NCBI RefSeq assembly: GCF_015476655.1
Contig: NZ_JABFHF010000017.1
Span: 62,001-126,000, forward strand
Direction: 5' to 3'
From: Aquiflexum lacus
GTDB taxonomy: Bacteria > Bacteroidota > Bacteroidia > Cytophagales > Cyclobacteriaceae
DNA: 64,000 bases
Shown: piece by piece, positions 26,688 to 34,153 of the stretch
How positions within the stretch are numbered: the stretch's first letter is position 1
Layout: each line of letters begins with the position of its first letter
Notes under the pieces: generated by a model
What the model was told of the DNA's origin: nothing
What the model saw: the letters and a program-made list of their open reading frames with translations, nothing else
Database searches by the model: none
Made by a program: the position numbers and the translations under genes

Positions 26688-28115
26688 ATGGATACTAATC
26701 AATACCAGATTGGGCAGAATTATGATGAAATGTTTGCAGAGGAGGGTAAATGCAGAACGCATTATCAAGATTTTTTGAATATTCTGGGCAAAACATCTTC
26801 AAAAAGAATGTCACATTTGCAGTTTTCCGCAAATAAAACCCAAGTGGCAATGGGTATGACCTTTAATGTTTATCATGACAATCAGGGAACCGAGAAGATT
26901 TTGCATTTGGATATTGTACCTAGAATTATCCCAAATAAAGAATGGGCAAAATTGGAAGCGGGTTTAAAACAAAGGATACATGCCTTAAACCTATTTCTAC
27001 AGGATATTTATAATGATAGAAAAATTCTTAAGGACAAGGTCGTTCCGGAGGACCTTATATTAAATTCAAAGGATTACCTAGAACCCTGCATTGGGTTGAC
27101 ACCTCCTAAAGGCATTTGGTGCCATATTACAGGTACTGATTTGGTCAGGGACAAAAACGGTGAATATTATATCTTGGAAGATAACCTCCGTTGTCCTTCA
27201 GGGGTATCTTATATGCTGGAAAGCAGGGAAATCATCAAAAGAGCCTATCCTGATTTATTCAATCAATTGGGGGTGATGCCAGTATCTGATTATCCTGCCA
27301 AATTGCTGAAAATGCTCCAGTTTTTATCCAATAAGACCAATCCGGTTGTTGGCGTTTTAACTCCCGGGATTTACAATTCAGCATATTTTGAGCACTCTTA
27401 TCTGGCTCTTCAAATGGGAGTGGAACTGGTCTCAGGAGTTGATTTAATCACCAAAAATAATAAGGTCTATATGCAGACTACCAAGGGACTTGAACAGATA
27501 GATGTATTATACAGGAGAATTGACGATACATTTTTGGACCCTTTGGCCTTCAATCCCAAATCAATGTTGGGGATTCCCGGTTTGTTTGAGGCGTATAAGG
27601 CTGGAAATATTGCCATGGCAAATGCCCCCGGAACAGGAGTGGCTGATGACAAAGCAGTATATGCTTATGTCCCTAGAATCATCAAATACTATTTGGATGA
27701 AGAACCTATTCTGAACAACGTGCCCACATACTTGTGCAGGGAAGAAAAGGATAGAAATTATGTGCTGGAAAATATTGAACAGTTGGTTGTAAAAGAAACA
27801 AATGCGGCGGGAGGTTATGGTATGCTGATAGGTCCAAAAGCTTCCAAAGAAGAACATGACAAATTCCGCAGGTTGATCAAAGACAATCCGACCAATTATA
27901 TAGCACAACCTACCTTATCTCTTTCTACCGTGCCAACATTGACAGATGAAGGCCTTCAAGGCCGGCATGTGGACTTAAGACCATACATCCTTTATGGTGA
28001 AGAAATTGAAGTCATTCCCGGTGCACTCACTAGAGTAGCCTTGACCAAAGGTTCACTCGTAGTCAATAGTTCACAAGGTGGGGGAAGTAAGGATACTTGG
28101 GTGTTGTATAAGTAA
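26688..28115 (+). CDS. Circularly permuted ATP-grasp (amidoligase-like) protein of the Anbu operon
   Basis: 475 residues from ATG 26688 (MDTNQYQIGQNYDEMFAEEG); the in-frame start at 26577 lies within the metG terminator and encodes AT-rich residues unlike the family. The order DUF404-like then DUF407-like is the circularly permuted ATP-grasp type 2 arrangement: YYILEDNLRCPSGVSYMLESR, then NAPGTGVADDKAVYAYVPRII, then LVVKETNAAGGYGMLIGP, then PYILYGEEIEVIPGALTRVAL. These are predicted ATP-dependent peptide (amide-bond) ligases. It heads the operon with Alpha-E, Anbu-like and transglutaminase genes. Confidence 0.9.
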   Translation: MDTNQYQIGQNYDEMFAEEGKCRTHYQDFLNILGKTSSKRMSHLQFSANKTQVAMGMTFNVYHDNQGTEKILHLDIVPRIIPNKEWAKLEAGLKQRIHALNLFLQDIYNDRKILKDKVVPEDLILNSKDYLEPCIGLTPPKGIWCHITGTDLVRDKNGEYYILEDNLRCPSGVSYMLESREIIKRAYPDLFNQLGVMPVSDYPAKLLKMLQFLSNKTNPVVGVLTPGIYNSAYFEHSYLALQMGVELVSGVDLITKNNKVYMQTTKGLEQIDVLYRRIDDTFLDPLAFNPKSMLGIPGLFEAYKAGNIAMANAPGTGVADDKAVYAYVPRIIKYYLDEEPILNNVPTYLCREEKDRNYVLENIEQLVVKETNAAGGYGMLIGPKASKEEHDKFRRLIKDNPTNYIAQPTLSLSTVPTLTDEGLQGRHVDLRPYILYGEEIEVIPGALTRVALTKGSLVVNSSQGGGSKDTWVLYK

Positions 28116-28120
28116 GTTGG

Positions 28121-28169
28121 AAGTACAAAGTACAATGTACCAAGTACAATGTACCAAGTACTATGTACC
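28121..28169 (+). repeat. AWGTACM heptad array, seven perfect units
   Basis: Units AAGTACA, AAGTACA, ATGTACC, AAGTACA, ATGTACC, AAGTACT, ATGTACC run without slippage. Each carries GTAC, a 4-nt palindrome. The array starts 5 bp after the ATP-grasp stop codon, inside the operon. Confidence 0.9.
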
Positions 28170-28239
28170 ACAGAGTCTTAAAAATCATTTAGGTTTTTGT
28201 CCTTAATTCTGGAATTCACAAACCAACCTTGCGGGAGAT

Positions 28240-28281
28240 AATTCTCACGTCTCATGTCTCATATATCATGTCTAAAATCTT
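28240..28281 (-). repeat. RAGANNT-type heptad array on the minus strand
   Basis: Read on the plus strand the units are AATTCTC, ACGTCTC, ATGTCTC, ATATATC, ATGTCTA, AAATCTT; on the minus strand they become GAGAATT, GAGACGT, GAGACAT and so on, the same words as the 8098 and 17200 arrays. It ends 9 bp before the start codon of the Alpha-E gene. Confidence 0.75.
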
Positions 28282-28290
28282 AAATCAAAA

Positions 28291-29271
28291 ATGCTAAGTA
28301 GAGTTGCAAATTCCATATATTGGCTTGGTCGGTACCTTGAAAGGGCCGAAAATTATGCCAGGTTCATTGATGTAAATTTTAACCTGATGCTGGACCTTCC
28401 TCCTGATCTTAAGGAACAATGGGAACCTCTGGTGTTTGCCACAGGAGATGGTCAATTATACACCTCAAAACATAAAGGTTTTGATCGTAAGGAAGTGATA
28501 TATTTTTTGACTTTTGATACGGATAATCCCAATTCAATTATTTCATCTATTTCCTTTGCAAGGGAAAATGCCAGGGTTATCAGAGAAAATCTCACGAAAG
28601 AAACATGGGAAAAACTCAATGAGTTGTATCATTTTGTTCAGAAACGTGCAGGAAAGAAAGACTGGAACAGGGAAGATCCAAGGGTTTTCTTTGAAAGTGT
28701 GAAAAACCAAATCTTATTGCTTTATGGACTATCCGAAAGTACTGTGGCAAGGACAGAGGGATGGTATTTCAGACAGTTGGGGCTTTACCTTGAGCGTGCT
28801 GATAAAACCAGTAGAATATTGGATGTAAAATACCACATGTTGTTACCTTCTCCCAATATGGTAGGCACCCCTCTAGACTTTTTACATTGGACAGCTTTGC
28901 TGAAGTCCGTTACCGCCTTTAATACTTATAGAAGATTGTATGGAACCATTGAACCGGACAAAGTGATCAGTTTGCTGCTCTTGAATAAATATTTTCCAAG
29001 ATCTGTCTTCTTTTGTCTGATTGAAGCTGAAAACTGCCTCAATAAAATTACCGGGGGATTAAATGGAGGAGTAAGAAATAGTGCTGAAAATGAAATCGGA
29101 GCTTTGAGATCCAAACTCGAATTTGCAGATGTCAACGAAATCATCCATGATGGACTTCATGAATATATCGATGACCTTCAGGTAAAAATAAATAGAATAT
29201 CAAATAAAATAGATGCGAACTTCTTTCAAATAAAGGATAACTTTACCAGCCAACATAGTATACAAGAATGA
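28291..29271 (+). CDS. Alpha-E domain protein (DUF403) of the Anbu operon
   Basis: 326 residues, almost entirely predicted alpha-helical. The N-terminus MLSRVANSIYWLGRYLERAENYARF is the hallmark of the Alpha-E family, with a second copy of the pattern at GWYFRQLGLYLERADKTSRILDVKYH. The Arg/Glu-rich helices are predicted to help a partner circularly permuted ATP-grasp ligase. It follows that ligase after a 175-bp spacer made largely of heptad repeats, and it overlaps the next gene by 4 bp. Confidence 0.9.
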   Translation: MLSRVANSIYWLGRYLERAENYARFIDVNFNLMLDLPPDLKEQWEPLVFATGDGQLYTSKHKGFDRKEVIYFLTFDTDNPNSIISSISFARENARVIRENLTKETWEKLNELYHFVQKRAGKKDWNREDPRVFFESVKNQILLLYGLSESTVARTEGWYFRQLGLYLERADKTSRILDVKYHMLLPSPNMVGTPLDFLHWTALLKSVTAFNTYRRLYGTIEPDKVISLLLLNKYFPRSVFFCLIEAENCLNKITGGLNGGVRNSAENEIGALRSKLEFADVNEIIHDGLHEYIDDLQVKINRISNKIDANFFQIKDNFTSQHSIQE

Positions 29272-30023
29272 CCTTTTGCTTAGGAATCAAAACCAAACAT
29301 GGCCTGATAGGCCTTTCAGACACCAGAATTACATCGGGAAATGAAACTACAACTTCCAAAAAAGTATATACAGTAAATCGTGAAAAGCATTCTTTTTTCA
29401 TTATGACATCTGGGTTACGATCTGTAAGGGACAAAGCCATTACATATTTTACAGAAGTGATCGAAGAACAGGATCACAATTTCAATAAGCTTTACAAGGC
29501 AGTCAATGAATTTGGCAATCAGGTCAAGCGTGTGGCCAAAGAGGATAAGGAATATTTGGAGGAATCGGGATTATCATTCAACTTGTTTTCCGTCATTGGA
29601 GGACAATTGGAAGATGACAAAGAACCCAAATTGTATCTTTTGTATCCGCAGGGAAATTGGATTGAAATCAGAAAAGGAACGCCTTTTGTTATCATAGGGA
29701 ATACCGGTGCAGGAAATCCTGTTTTACGCCGTTCGTTAAGCTATGAGGACTCTCTTGATTACGCGTTGAAATGTGCTTTTTTGGCTTTTGATGCTACCTT
29801 GATATCCGCCAATGATGTGGATTTTCCTTTGGATACTGTCATCCTCGAAAATAATAGCTACCATACTATAGAAAAGCGATTTGAAAAAAAAGAGTTAGAA
29901 CATATTTCTGTTTTTTGGAATGGCAGACTCAAATCAGCCATACAGGAACTGCCGGCAGAAATATTAAAAAGGGCTTTTGAACAAGAAGAAGAAATGAATG
30001 TATTTTCCAACGGAAGCTCATGA
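29268..30023 (+). CDS. Anbu-type proteasome-like peptidase
   Basis: 251 residues. It begins MTFCLGIKTKHGLIGLSDTR: after Met removal Thr1 would be the N-terminal nucleophile, with Asp17 in LSDTR at the standard proteasome position and Lys30/Lys31 (SKKVYTV) near the canonical Lys33. There is no propeptide. This matches the Anbu family of bacterial proteasome-related peptidases (Ntn-hydrolase fold) rather than HslV or a 20S beta subunit. No ATPase unfoldase is nearby. It overlaps the Alpha-E gene and the transglutaminase gene by 4 bp each, so all three are co-translated. Confidence 0.9.
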   Translation: MTFCLGIKTKHGLIGLSDTRITSGNETTTSKKVYTVNREKHSFFIMTSGLRSVRDKAITYFTEVIEEQDHNFNKLYKAVNEFGNQVKRVAKEDKEYLEESGLSFNLFSVIGGQLEDDKEPKLYLLYPQGNWIEIRKGTPFVIIGNTGAGNPVLRRSLSYEDSLDYALKCAFLAFDATLISANDVDFPLDTVILENNSYHTIEKRFEKKELEHISVFWNGRLKSAIQELPAEILKRAFEQEEEMNVFSNGSS

Positions 30024-30862
30024 GACTTCGTATCCAACATCAGACCAAGTATCAATATGGGGAGAAAGTTCCACTCAATCCCCATCAGCTATTTTTGATT
30101 CCTCAGCAAAGGACCTATTTCCAAATCAAAAAAGCTGAATGGAAGATTTTTCCGGAACCAATGGGTAGAAACCAAAGGATAAATGCGGAGGGAAACCCAT
30201 TTTTTCAAGTGTGGTTTAATATTGAAACCGATATATTGGAAGTCGATGTTGATTTGGAAATTGAAACATTTGACTTTAATCCATTCACTTTTATACTTTC
30301 TCCAAATATCCCGTATCCATTTAATAATTTCGAATATCACGGAAACACGGGAGAGTTTTTGAAAATTTATCAAAATGCCGAGAATGAACCTGAATTAAAA
30401 GCTTTCGGCCTGTCAATTATGGGGCAATCAGCGGACCTTGTTTCCTTTTTGGTCAGTCTTTTGGATGAAATTCACAACAATTGGTCTCATGGATTGCGCT
30501 ACGAACCAGGTCTTTTAACCCCTATGGAGACATTTTCAAGTAAAGAAGGATCTTGTAGGGATTTGTCTTGGATGCTGATGGTGATGTTAAGGAATTTGGG
30601 GATGGCTACAAGGTTTGTGAGTGGCTATGCTTTTAATCCAGAAGTCGATGCCGGTCATGAGCTTCATGGATGGATAGAAGTATACCTTCCCGGTGCGGGT
30701 TGGGTAGGATTAGATCCAAGTTTGGGTCTTTTTACCGACCATCATTACATCCCATTGGCCAATAGTTTTCATCCTTCTCATACCTTGCCGATTTCAGGGA
30801 CTTATGGTGGATTAGCCCCTTCGAGCTTTACTTCTGAGGTTTGGATAAATGAGATTGAATGA
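30020..30862 (+). CDS. Transglutaminase-like cysteine peptidase of the Anbu operon
   Basis: 280 residues. An N-terminal beta domain (RLRIQHQTKYQYGEKVPLNPHQ) is followed by the transglutaminase core with catalytic Cys179 (EGSCRDLSWML), His216 (HELHGWIEVY) and Asp232 (GLDPSLG). Bacterial members usually act as peptidases or amide hydrolases. It has no signal peptide, so it should work in the cytoplasm with the operon's ATP-grasp ligase and Anbu peptidase. It is the last gene of the operon. Confidence 0.9.
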   Translation: MRLRIQHQTKYQYGEKVPLNPHQLFLIPQQRTYFQIKKAEWKIFPEPMGRNQRINAEGNPFFQVWFNIETDILEVDVDLEIETFDFNPFTFILSPNIPYPFNNFEYHGNTGEFLKIYQNAENEPELKAFGLSIMGQSADLVSFLVSLLDEIHNNWSHGLRYEPGLLTPMETFSSKEGSCRDLSWMLMVMLRNLGMATRFVSGYAFNPEVDAGHELHGWIEVYLPGAGWVGLDPSLGLFTDHHYIPLANSFHPSHTLPISGTYGGLAPSSFTSEVWINEIE

Positions 30863-31066
30863 GCGTAAAATATTTTGGATTATAAAAAATAACCTATCAG
30901 GTTTTTTACATCCATCTTCCGATATCAAACGACTTTTAAAAATGATGAGTCCTACATCTAGAAATGCATTTGTTTTTGAAAATTCATTTTTATTCTGATC
31001 CAAATAAAAATATTGCAAACTTTTTCCAAACAATAAGTGTATACCTGCTAAGTTAAAACCATTACC

Positions 31067-32326
31067 ATGAATCAATTCGGAGCAGTTATTTTCTTGACAG
31101 CTGTACTTCTTTTCTCAACATTCCTTAATTGGTATGTTTTTCAGGCAGTAAAAACGCTAACCACAGCCATAGAAGCTGATCGAGTAAGGCAGGTAATCCA
31201 TATTGGTTATTGGATATTATTTGGAAGTATAACCATTTGGGTAATTGTCACCTTTTTGAAAATTTTTGTTGAGGGAGAAATCAATTCTTCAACACAATCA
31301 ATGCTCAATGTGTTTTTGACCGTAGTGGTCACCCAACTGGTGTGTGTCGTTTTTTTATTTGGTGAAGATATTGTCAGAAATTTTCAGGCGGGAATTGGTT
31401 ACGTTCTCAGTGGTGCCAAGGATTTTACTTTTCCAACGCGTAGCAGTTGGGTAAGCATATTGGCAATTGTTGTGGCAGCAATTCCTTTCTTTAGTTTCGT
31501 CTATGGCATAAATTTCGGCAAGCATAATTTCAAGGTGCATAAAGAGGTTATCTATTTTGAAGACTTACCCGAAGCCTTTGATGGTTTTACAATCACACAG
31601 ATTTCAGATATTCATTCGGGTAGTTTTAAAAATGCTTTAGCTGTCCAAAAAGGGATAGAACTTGCCAAATCACAGCATTCAGACCTCTTTGTATTTACCG
31701 GAGATTTGGTGAACCACAAAGCGGAGGAAATAGAACCCTTTTTAGTACAGTTTGGAGAGATTAAAGCTCCTTATGGTCAATTTTCGATATTGGGAAATCA
31801 TGATTATGGCGATTATGTGAGTTGGCCTAGCAAGGAAGCCAAACAGGAGAATTTCAGAAAATTGAAAGCACAGCATGAGAGATTAGGTTACAGATTACTT
31901 TTAGACGAAAATGTCACCATTGAAAAAGATGGGCAAAAGCTAAAAATATTGGGAGTTGAAAACTGGGGTATTGGATTTAAGTCTAAAGGTGATCTTGAAA
32001 AAGCGCTTGAAGGGACCAATGCTGATGATTTCAAAATCCTACTTTCACATGATCCCTCCCATTGGGATGCAGAGATCAAAAAGCATTCAAATAAGGTACA
32101 TTTGACTTTGTCCGGGCATACTCATGGCATGCAGTTTGGAATAGAGACGCCAATTCTGAAATGGAGTCCTGTTCAATATCGTTACCCAAACTGGGCTGGA
32201 CTCGCTCAAGAGTCTGAAAGGTACTTGTATGTAAACAGAGGCTTTGGATTTCATGCATTTTCTGGAAGGGTAGGGATTTGGCCGGAAATCACGGTAATTG
32301 AACTTAGGAGGGGAAGTGGAATTTGA
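31067..32326 (+). CDS. Membrane-anchored metallophosphoesterase
   Basis: 419 residues. The first 150 hold about four membrane segments (FLTAVLLFSTFLNWYVF, WILFGSITIWVIVTFL, VFLTVVVTQLVCVVFLF, ILAIVVAAIPFFSFVY). The calcineurin-like domain follows with all metal motifs: ISDIHSG, FTGDLVNH, LGNHDYGDY, SHDPSHWD and SGHTHG. The family hydrolyses phosphoesters, sometimes of lipids such as UDP-diacylglucosamine, and this arrangement is common in Bacteroidota; the substrate is not known. The gene stands alone downstream of the Anbu operon after a 204-bp spacer with no feature I can name. Confidence 0.9.
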   Translation: MNQFGAVIFLTAVLLFSTFLNWYVFQAVKTLTTAIEADRVRQVIHIGYWILFGSITIWVIVTFLKIFVEGEINSSTQSMLNVFLTVVVTQLVCVVFLFGEDIVRNFQAGIGYVLSGAKDFTFPTRSSWVSILAIVVAAIPFFSFVYGINFGKHNFKVHKEVIYFEDLPEAFDGFTITQISDIHSGSFKNALAVQKGIELAKSQHSDLFVFTGDLVNHKAEEIEPFLVQFGEIKAPYGQFSILGNHDYGDYVSWPSKEAKQENFRKLKAQHERLGYRLLLDENVTIEKDGQKLKILGVENWGIGFKSKGDLEKALEGTNADDFKILLSHDPSHWDAEIKKHSNKVHLTLSGHTHGMQFGIETPILKWSPVQYRYPNWAGLAQESERYLYVNRGFGFHAFSGRVGIWPEITVIELRRGSGI

Positions 32327-32372
32327 TTTAAAGTCAAAAGAACATAATTTTAGCTTTGGTTGTTAAATCGAT

Positions 32373-32789
32373 ATGGCTTTCTTTTATTTTATTTTACTTG
32401 CAATATTTTCCAATTCATTTGGGGACGAGATTACTTTAGATAACCTAAAATGGAAAAACAGAGTAGTTTTGTTTTTTCCTGATTCTTCTAAAAATGAAAA
32501 CCTGGATTTTGATTTTTTGAAGGAGGAACTTCAGGACAGAAAACTTATCTATTTTATTTTTAATGAAGATGAGGTTTTATCTAATTCTGATTTTACTTTT
32601 TCTGCAGAACATAAAAATTCAGTCACATCAAAATACCGAATGGGGTACACCAAAAATTGTTGGGTTTTGATTGGTTTGGATGGTGGTGTGAAAGTCAAAA
32701 AAGAGGGGGATCTGGATTGGGATTTTATTTTTAGAACTGTTGATTCGATGCCTATGCGAAGGTCAGAAATGAAGAAAGGTGGCGGTTAA
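32373..32789 (+). CDS. DUF4174 domain protein
   Basis: 138 residues. A short hydrophobic N-terminus (MAFFYFILLAIFSNSFGDE) suggests secretion. The body has the DUF4174 look: LKWKNRVVLFFPDSS, RKLIYFIFNEDE, then VLIGLDGGVKVKKEGDLDWDFIFRTVDSMPMRRSEMKK, whose end is the family signature. Function unknown; the fold is probably thioredoxin-like but without a CxxC. It starts 46 bp after the metallophosphoesterase stop. Confidence 0.75.
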   Translation: MAFFYFILLAIFSNSFGDEITLDNLKWKNRVVLFFPDSSKNENLDFDFLKEELQDRKLIYFIFNEDEVLSNSDFTFSAEHKNSVTSKYRMGYTKNCWVLIGLDGGVKVKKEGDLDWDFIFRTVDSMPMRRSEMKKGGG

Positions 32790-32912
32790 ATCGATGGTTA
32801 TTTCCTGAAAAAAATATTTCATTTTTCTTATAAAAACATTAAAATAAAGCGAATAAGGGCTTTTTTTTATCAAACTCTTTTATAGATTTGATTATAAAAA
32901 ACCCTTAATTTG

Positions 32913-33143
32913 ATGAAATTCTTTTATCTCGCTACGAAAAACAATAATGATGGTCAGTTCGAAATTCATGACCGTGAGTGTCCAAATATCCCCAATATTT
33001 TGGAGAGAGATTATTTAGGTCCATTCAATAATTCCATGGAAGCATATAGGCATGCGAAGCTACTGAATCCTGCTGCTGTGATGTGCAAAAACTGTTGTAA
33101 AGAAGTGCGTAAAACACTCGTTATTTCTTCAGCATTTTACTGA
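32913..33143 (+). CDS. Small cysteine-containing protein, unknown
   Basis: 76 residues from ATG 32913 (MKFFYLATKNNNDGQFEIHDRECPNI). It has a possible metal-binding set: His and Cys in HDRECP, and Cys-x2-Cys-Cys in AVMCKNCCKEV, a spacing often seen in small zinc-ribbon-like proteins. A perfect -7 box, TAGATTTG at 32883-32890, lies 22 nt upstream, supporting expression. I do not recognise a family. It is convergent with the CBS protein gene. Confidence 0.65.
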   Translation: MKFFYLATKNNNDGQFEIHDRECPNIPNILERDYLGPFNNSMEAYRHAKLLNPAAVMCKNCCKEVRKTLVISSAFY

Positions 33144-33159
33144 GAAGCACAAGAGATAT

Positions 33160-33576
33160 TCAATACTGCTGAAGCAAATACCTGATGATATCAGTAGTGG
33201 TAACAATTCCTTTCAATTCTTCTCCTTCCACCACAGGGAGTGCATGAAACTCTTCGTTGGCGAAGATTTCAGCGACATCTTTTACAGAGTCTGTAACCGA
33301 AACCACTTTAGGTTTAGACGTCATTACCTGGGGAATGCTGAGGATTTCCAAAACAGCTTCGTCCGCGCCATCTTGATTTTCAAATAATGCACCAAATGTA
33401 AGTCTGTTTATATCTGTCCTGCTGATCATACCGGTTATTTTCTTTCCGGAAAGTACTGGGAGATGTCTTATTTTATGTTTTCTGAACAATTCAATGACTT
33501 GGGCCAATTTCTCGTTCTCCTGAACGGTAAAGACATTTGAAGTCATAACATCTTTAACTGGTTCTCGCTTTTTCAT
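33160..33576 (-). CDS. Two-CBS-domain protein
   Basis: 138 residues composed of a tandem pair of CBS motifs: VKDVMTSNVFTVQENEKLAQ ... ISRTDINRL, and QVMTSKPKVVSVTDSVKDVAEI ... TTTDIIRYLLQ. Such Bateman modules bind adenine nucleotides and usually regulate a partner; here there is no fused catalytic domain and no obvious partner gene. Cytosolic. Confidence 0.88.
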   Translation of the reverse strand: MKKREPVKDVMTSNVFTVQENEKLAQVIELFRKHKIRHLPVLSGKKITGMISRTDINRLTFGALFENQDGADEAVLEILSIPQVMTSKPKVVSVTDSVKDVAEIFANEEFHALPVVEGEELKGIVTTTDIIRYLLQQY

Positions 33577-33789
33577 GGCTACTTTGATTAGTTTTAGTAT
33601 TGCTAAGCTAGTGAGTATAGTCCCTTCAAATCCTGATGAAAGTCATTTTTTGGATTGATTTTAATTGTTTTTGCCAAAATCAAATTGTCTTATCTTCAAA
33701 GAGTTATTGTCTATTTCAAAAAGTAGCATGCAATAAATCCGTAACTGATTTCAAATTATTAAATGAAAATACTAATTTCGAAACCGATT

Positions 33790-33863
<74 letters not shown>

Positions 33864-33871
33864 CAGATAAA

Positions 33872-33897
33872 AAGCTCACAGAGATGTGGGCTTTTTT
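33872..33897 (+). terminator. Terminator of tRNA-Pro
   Basis: AAGCTCAC and GTGGGCTT form an 8-bp stem (one T-G pair) followed by a T-run. A damaged second copy of the same hairpin follows the pseudo-tRNA at about 34015-34035. Confidence 0.8.
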
Positions 33898-33924
33898 ATT
33901 GATATGGCGCAGCTTGGTAGCGTG

Positions 33925-33942
33925 TCCCGACTTGGGTCGGGA
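33925..33942. repeat. GC-rich palindrome in the pseudo-tRNA
   Basis: TCCCGAC and GTCGGGA form a perfect 7-bp stem around TTGG. It occupies the place of the anticodon arm of the broken tRNA. Confidence 0.6.
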
Positions 33943-33980
33943 AGGTCGCTGGCCTGACTACCGTCATGAAGTTTCGATCC

Positions 33981-33996
33981 TCGATAGCTATCGGGA
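33981..33996. repeat. Palindrome CGATAGCTATCG in the pseudo-tRNA
   Basis: A perfect 12-nt palindrome (33982-33993) with partial flanking complementarity, sitting in the split T arm. It resembles the CCCGATAGCTATCGGG-type dispersed palindromes common in this phylum. Confidence 0.55.
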
Positions 33997-34153
33997 CAGT
34001 CACTCCGACGAATGAAAGCTCACAGAGATGTGGTTTTTTTTTTAAATTTTTAAACAGCTTTGAATCAGATTATTTAACTTTAATATTACTTCATTTTTTA
34101 TTTGGAGAAAGCCAAGTAAAACACTTATTCATTTTCAGGTAAACGATACAATA

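Larger units (their letters stand above)
33901..34008 (+). pseudogene. Broken tRNA-Pro-like copy disrupted by palindromes
   Basis: The stretch ATGGCGCAGCTTGGTAGCGT matches a tRNA D-arm region and GAAGGTCGCTGG a variable loop and T-stem start, but the acceptor 5' half is missing. The anticodon arm is an 18-nt palindrome (one base too long), and about 40 bp with a second palindrome split the T arm. The 3' end CAGTCACTCCGA and the following AAGCTCACAGAGATGTGG are near-identical to tRNA-Pro(GGG) and its terminator, so this is a decayed tandem duplicate or a chimera with a tRNA-Pro(TGG). It cannot fold as a tRNA. Confidence 0.7.

Noticed and set aside
34040-34153. Attachment-site repeat for a tRNA-integrated island
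   Set aside because: I looked for a copy of either tRNA 3' end near the opposite flank of the sheath/tube pair and saw none beyond the tandem tRNA-Pro duplication itself.
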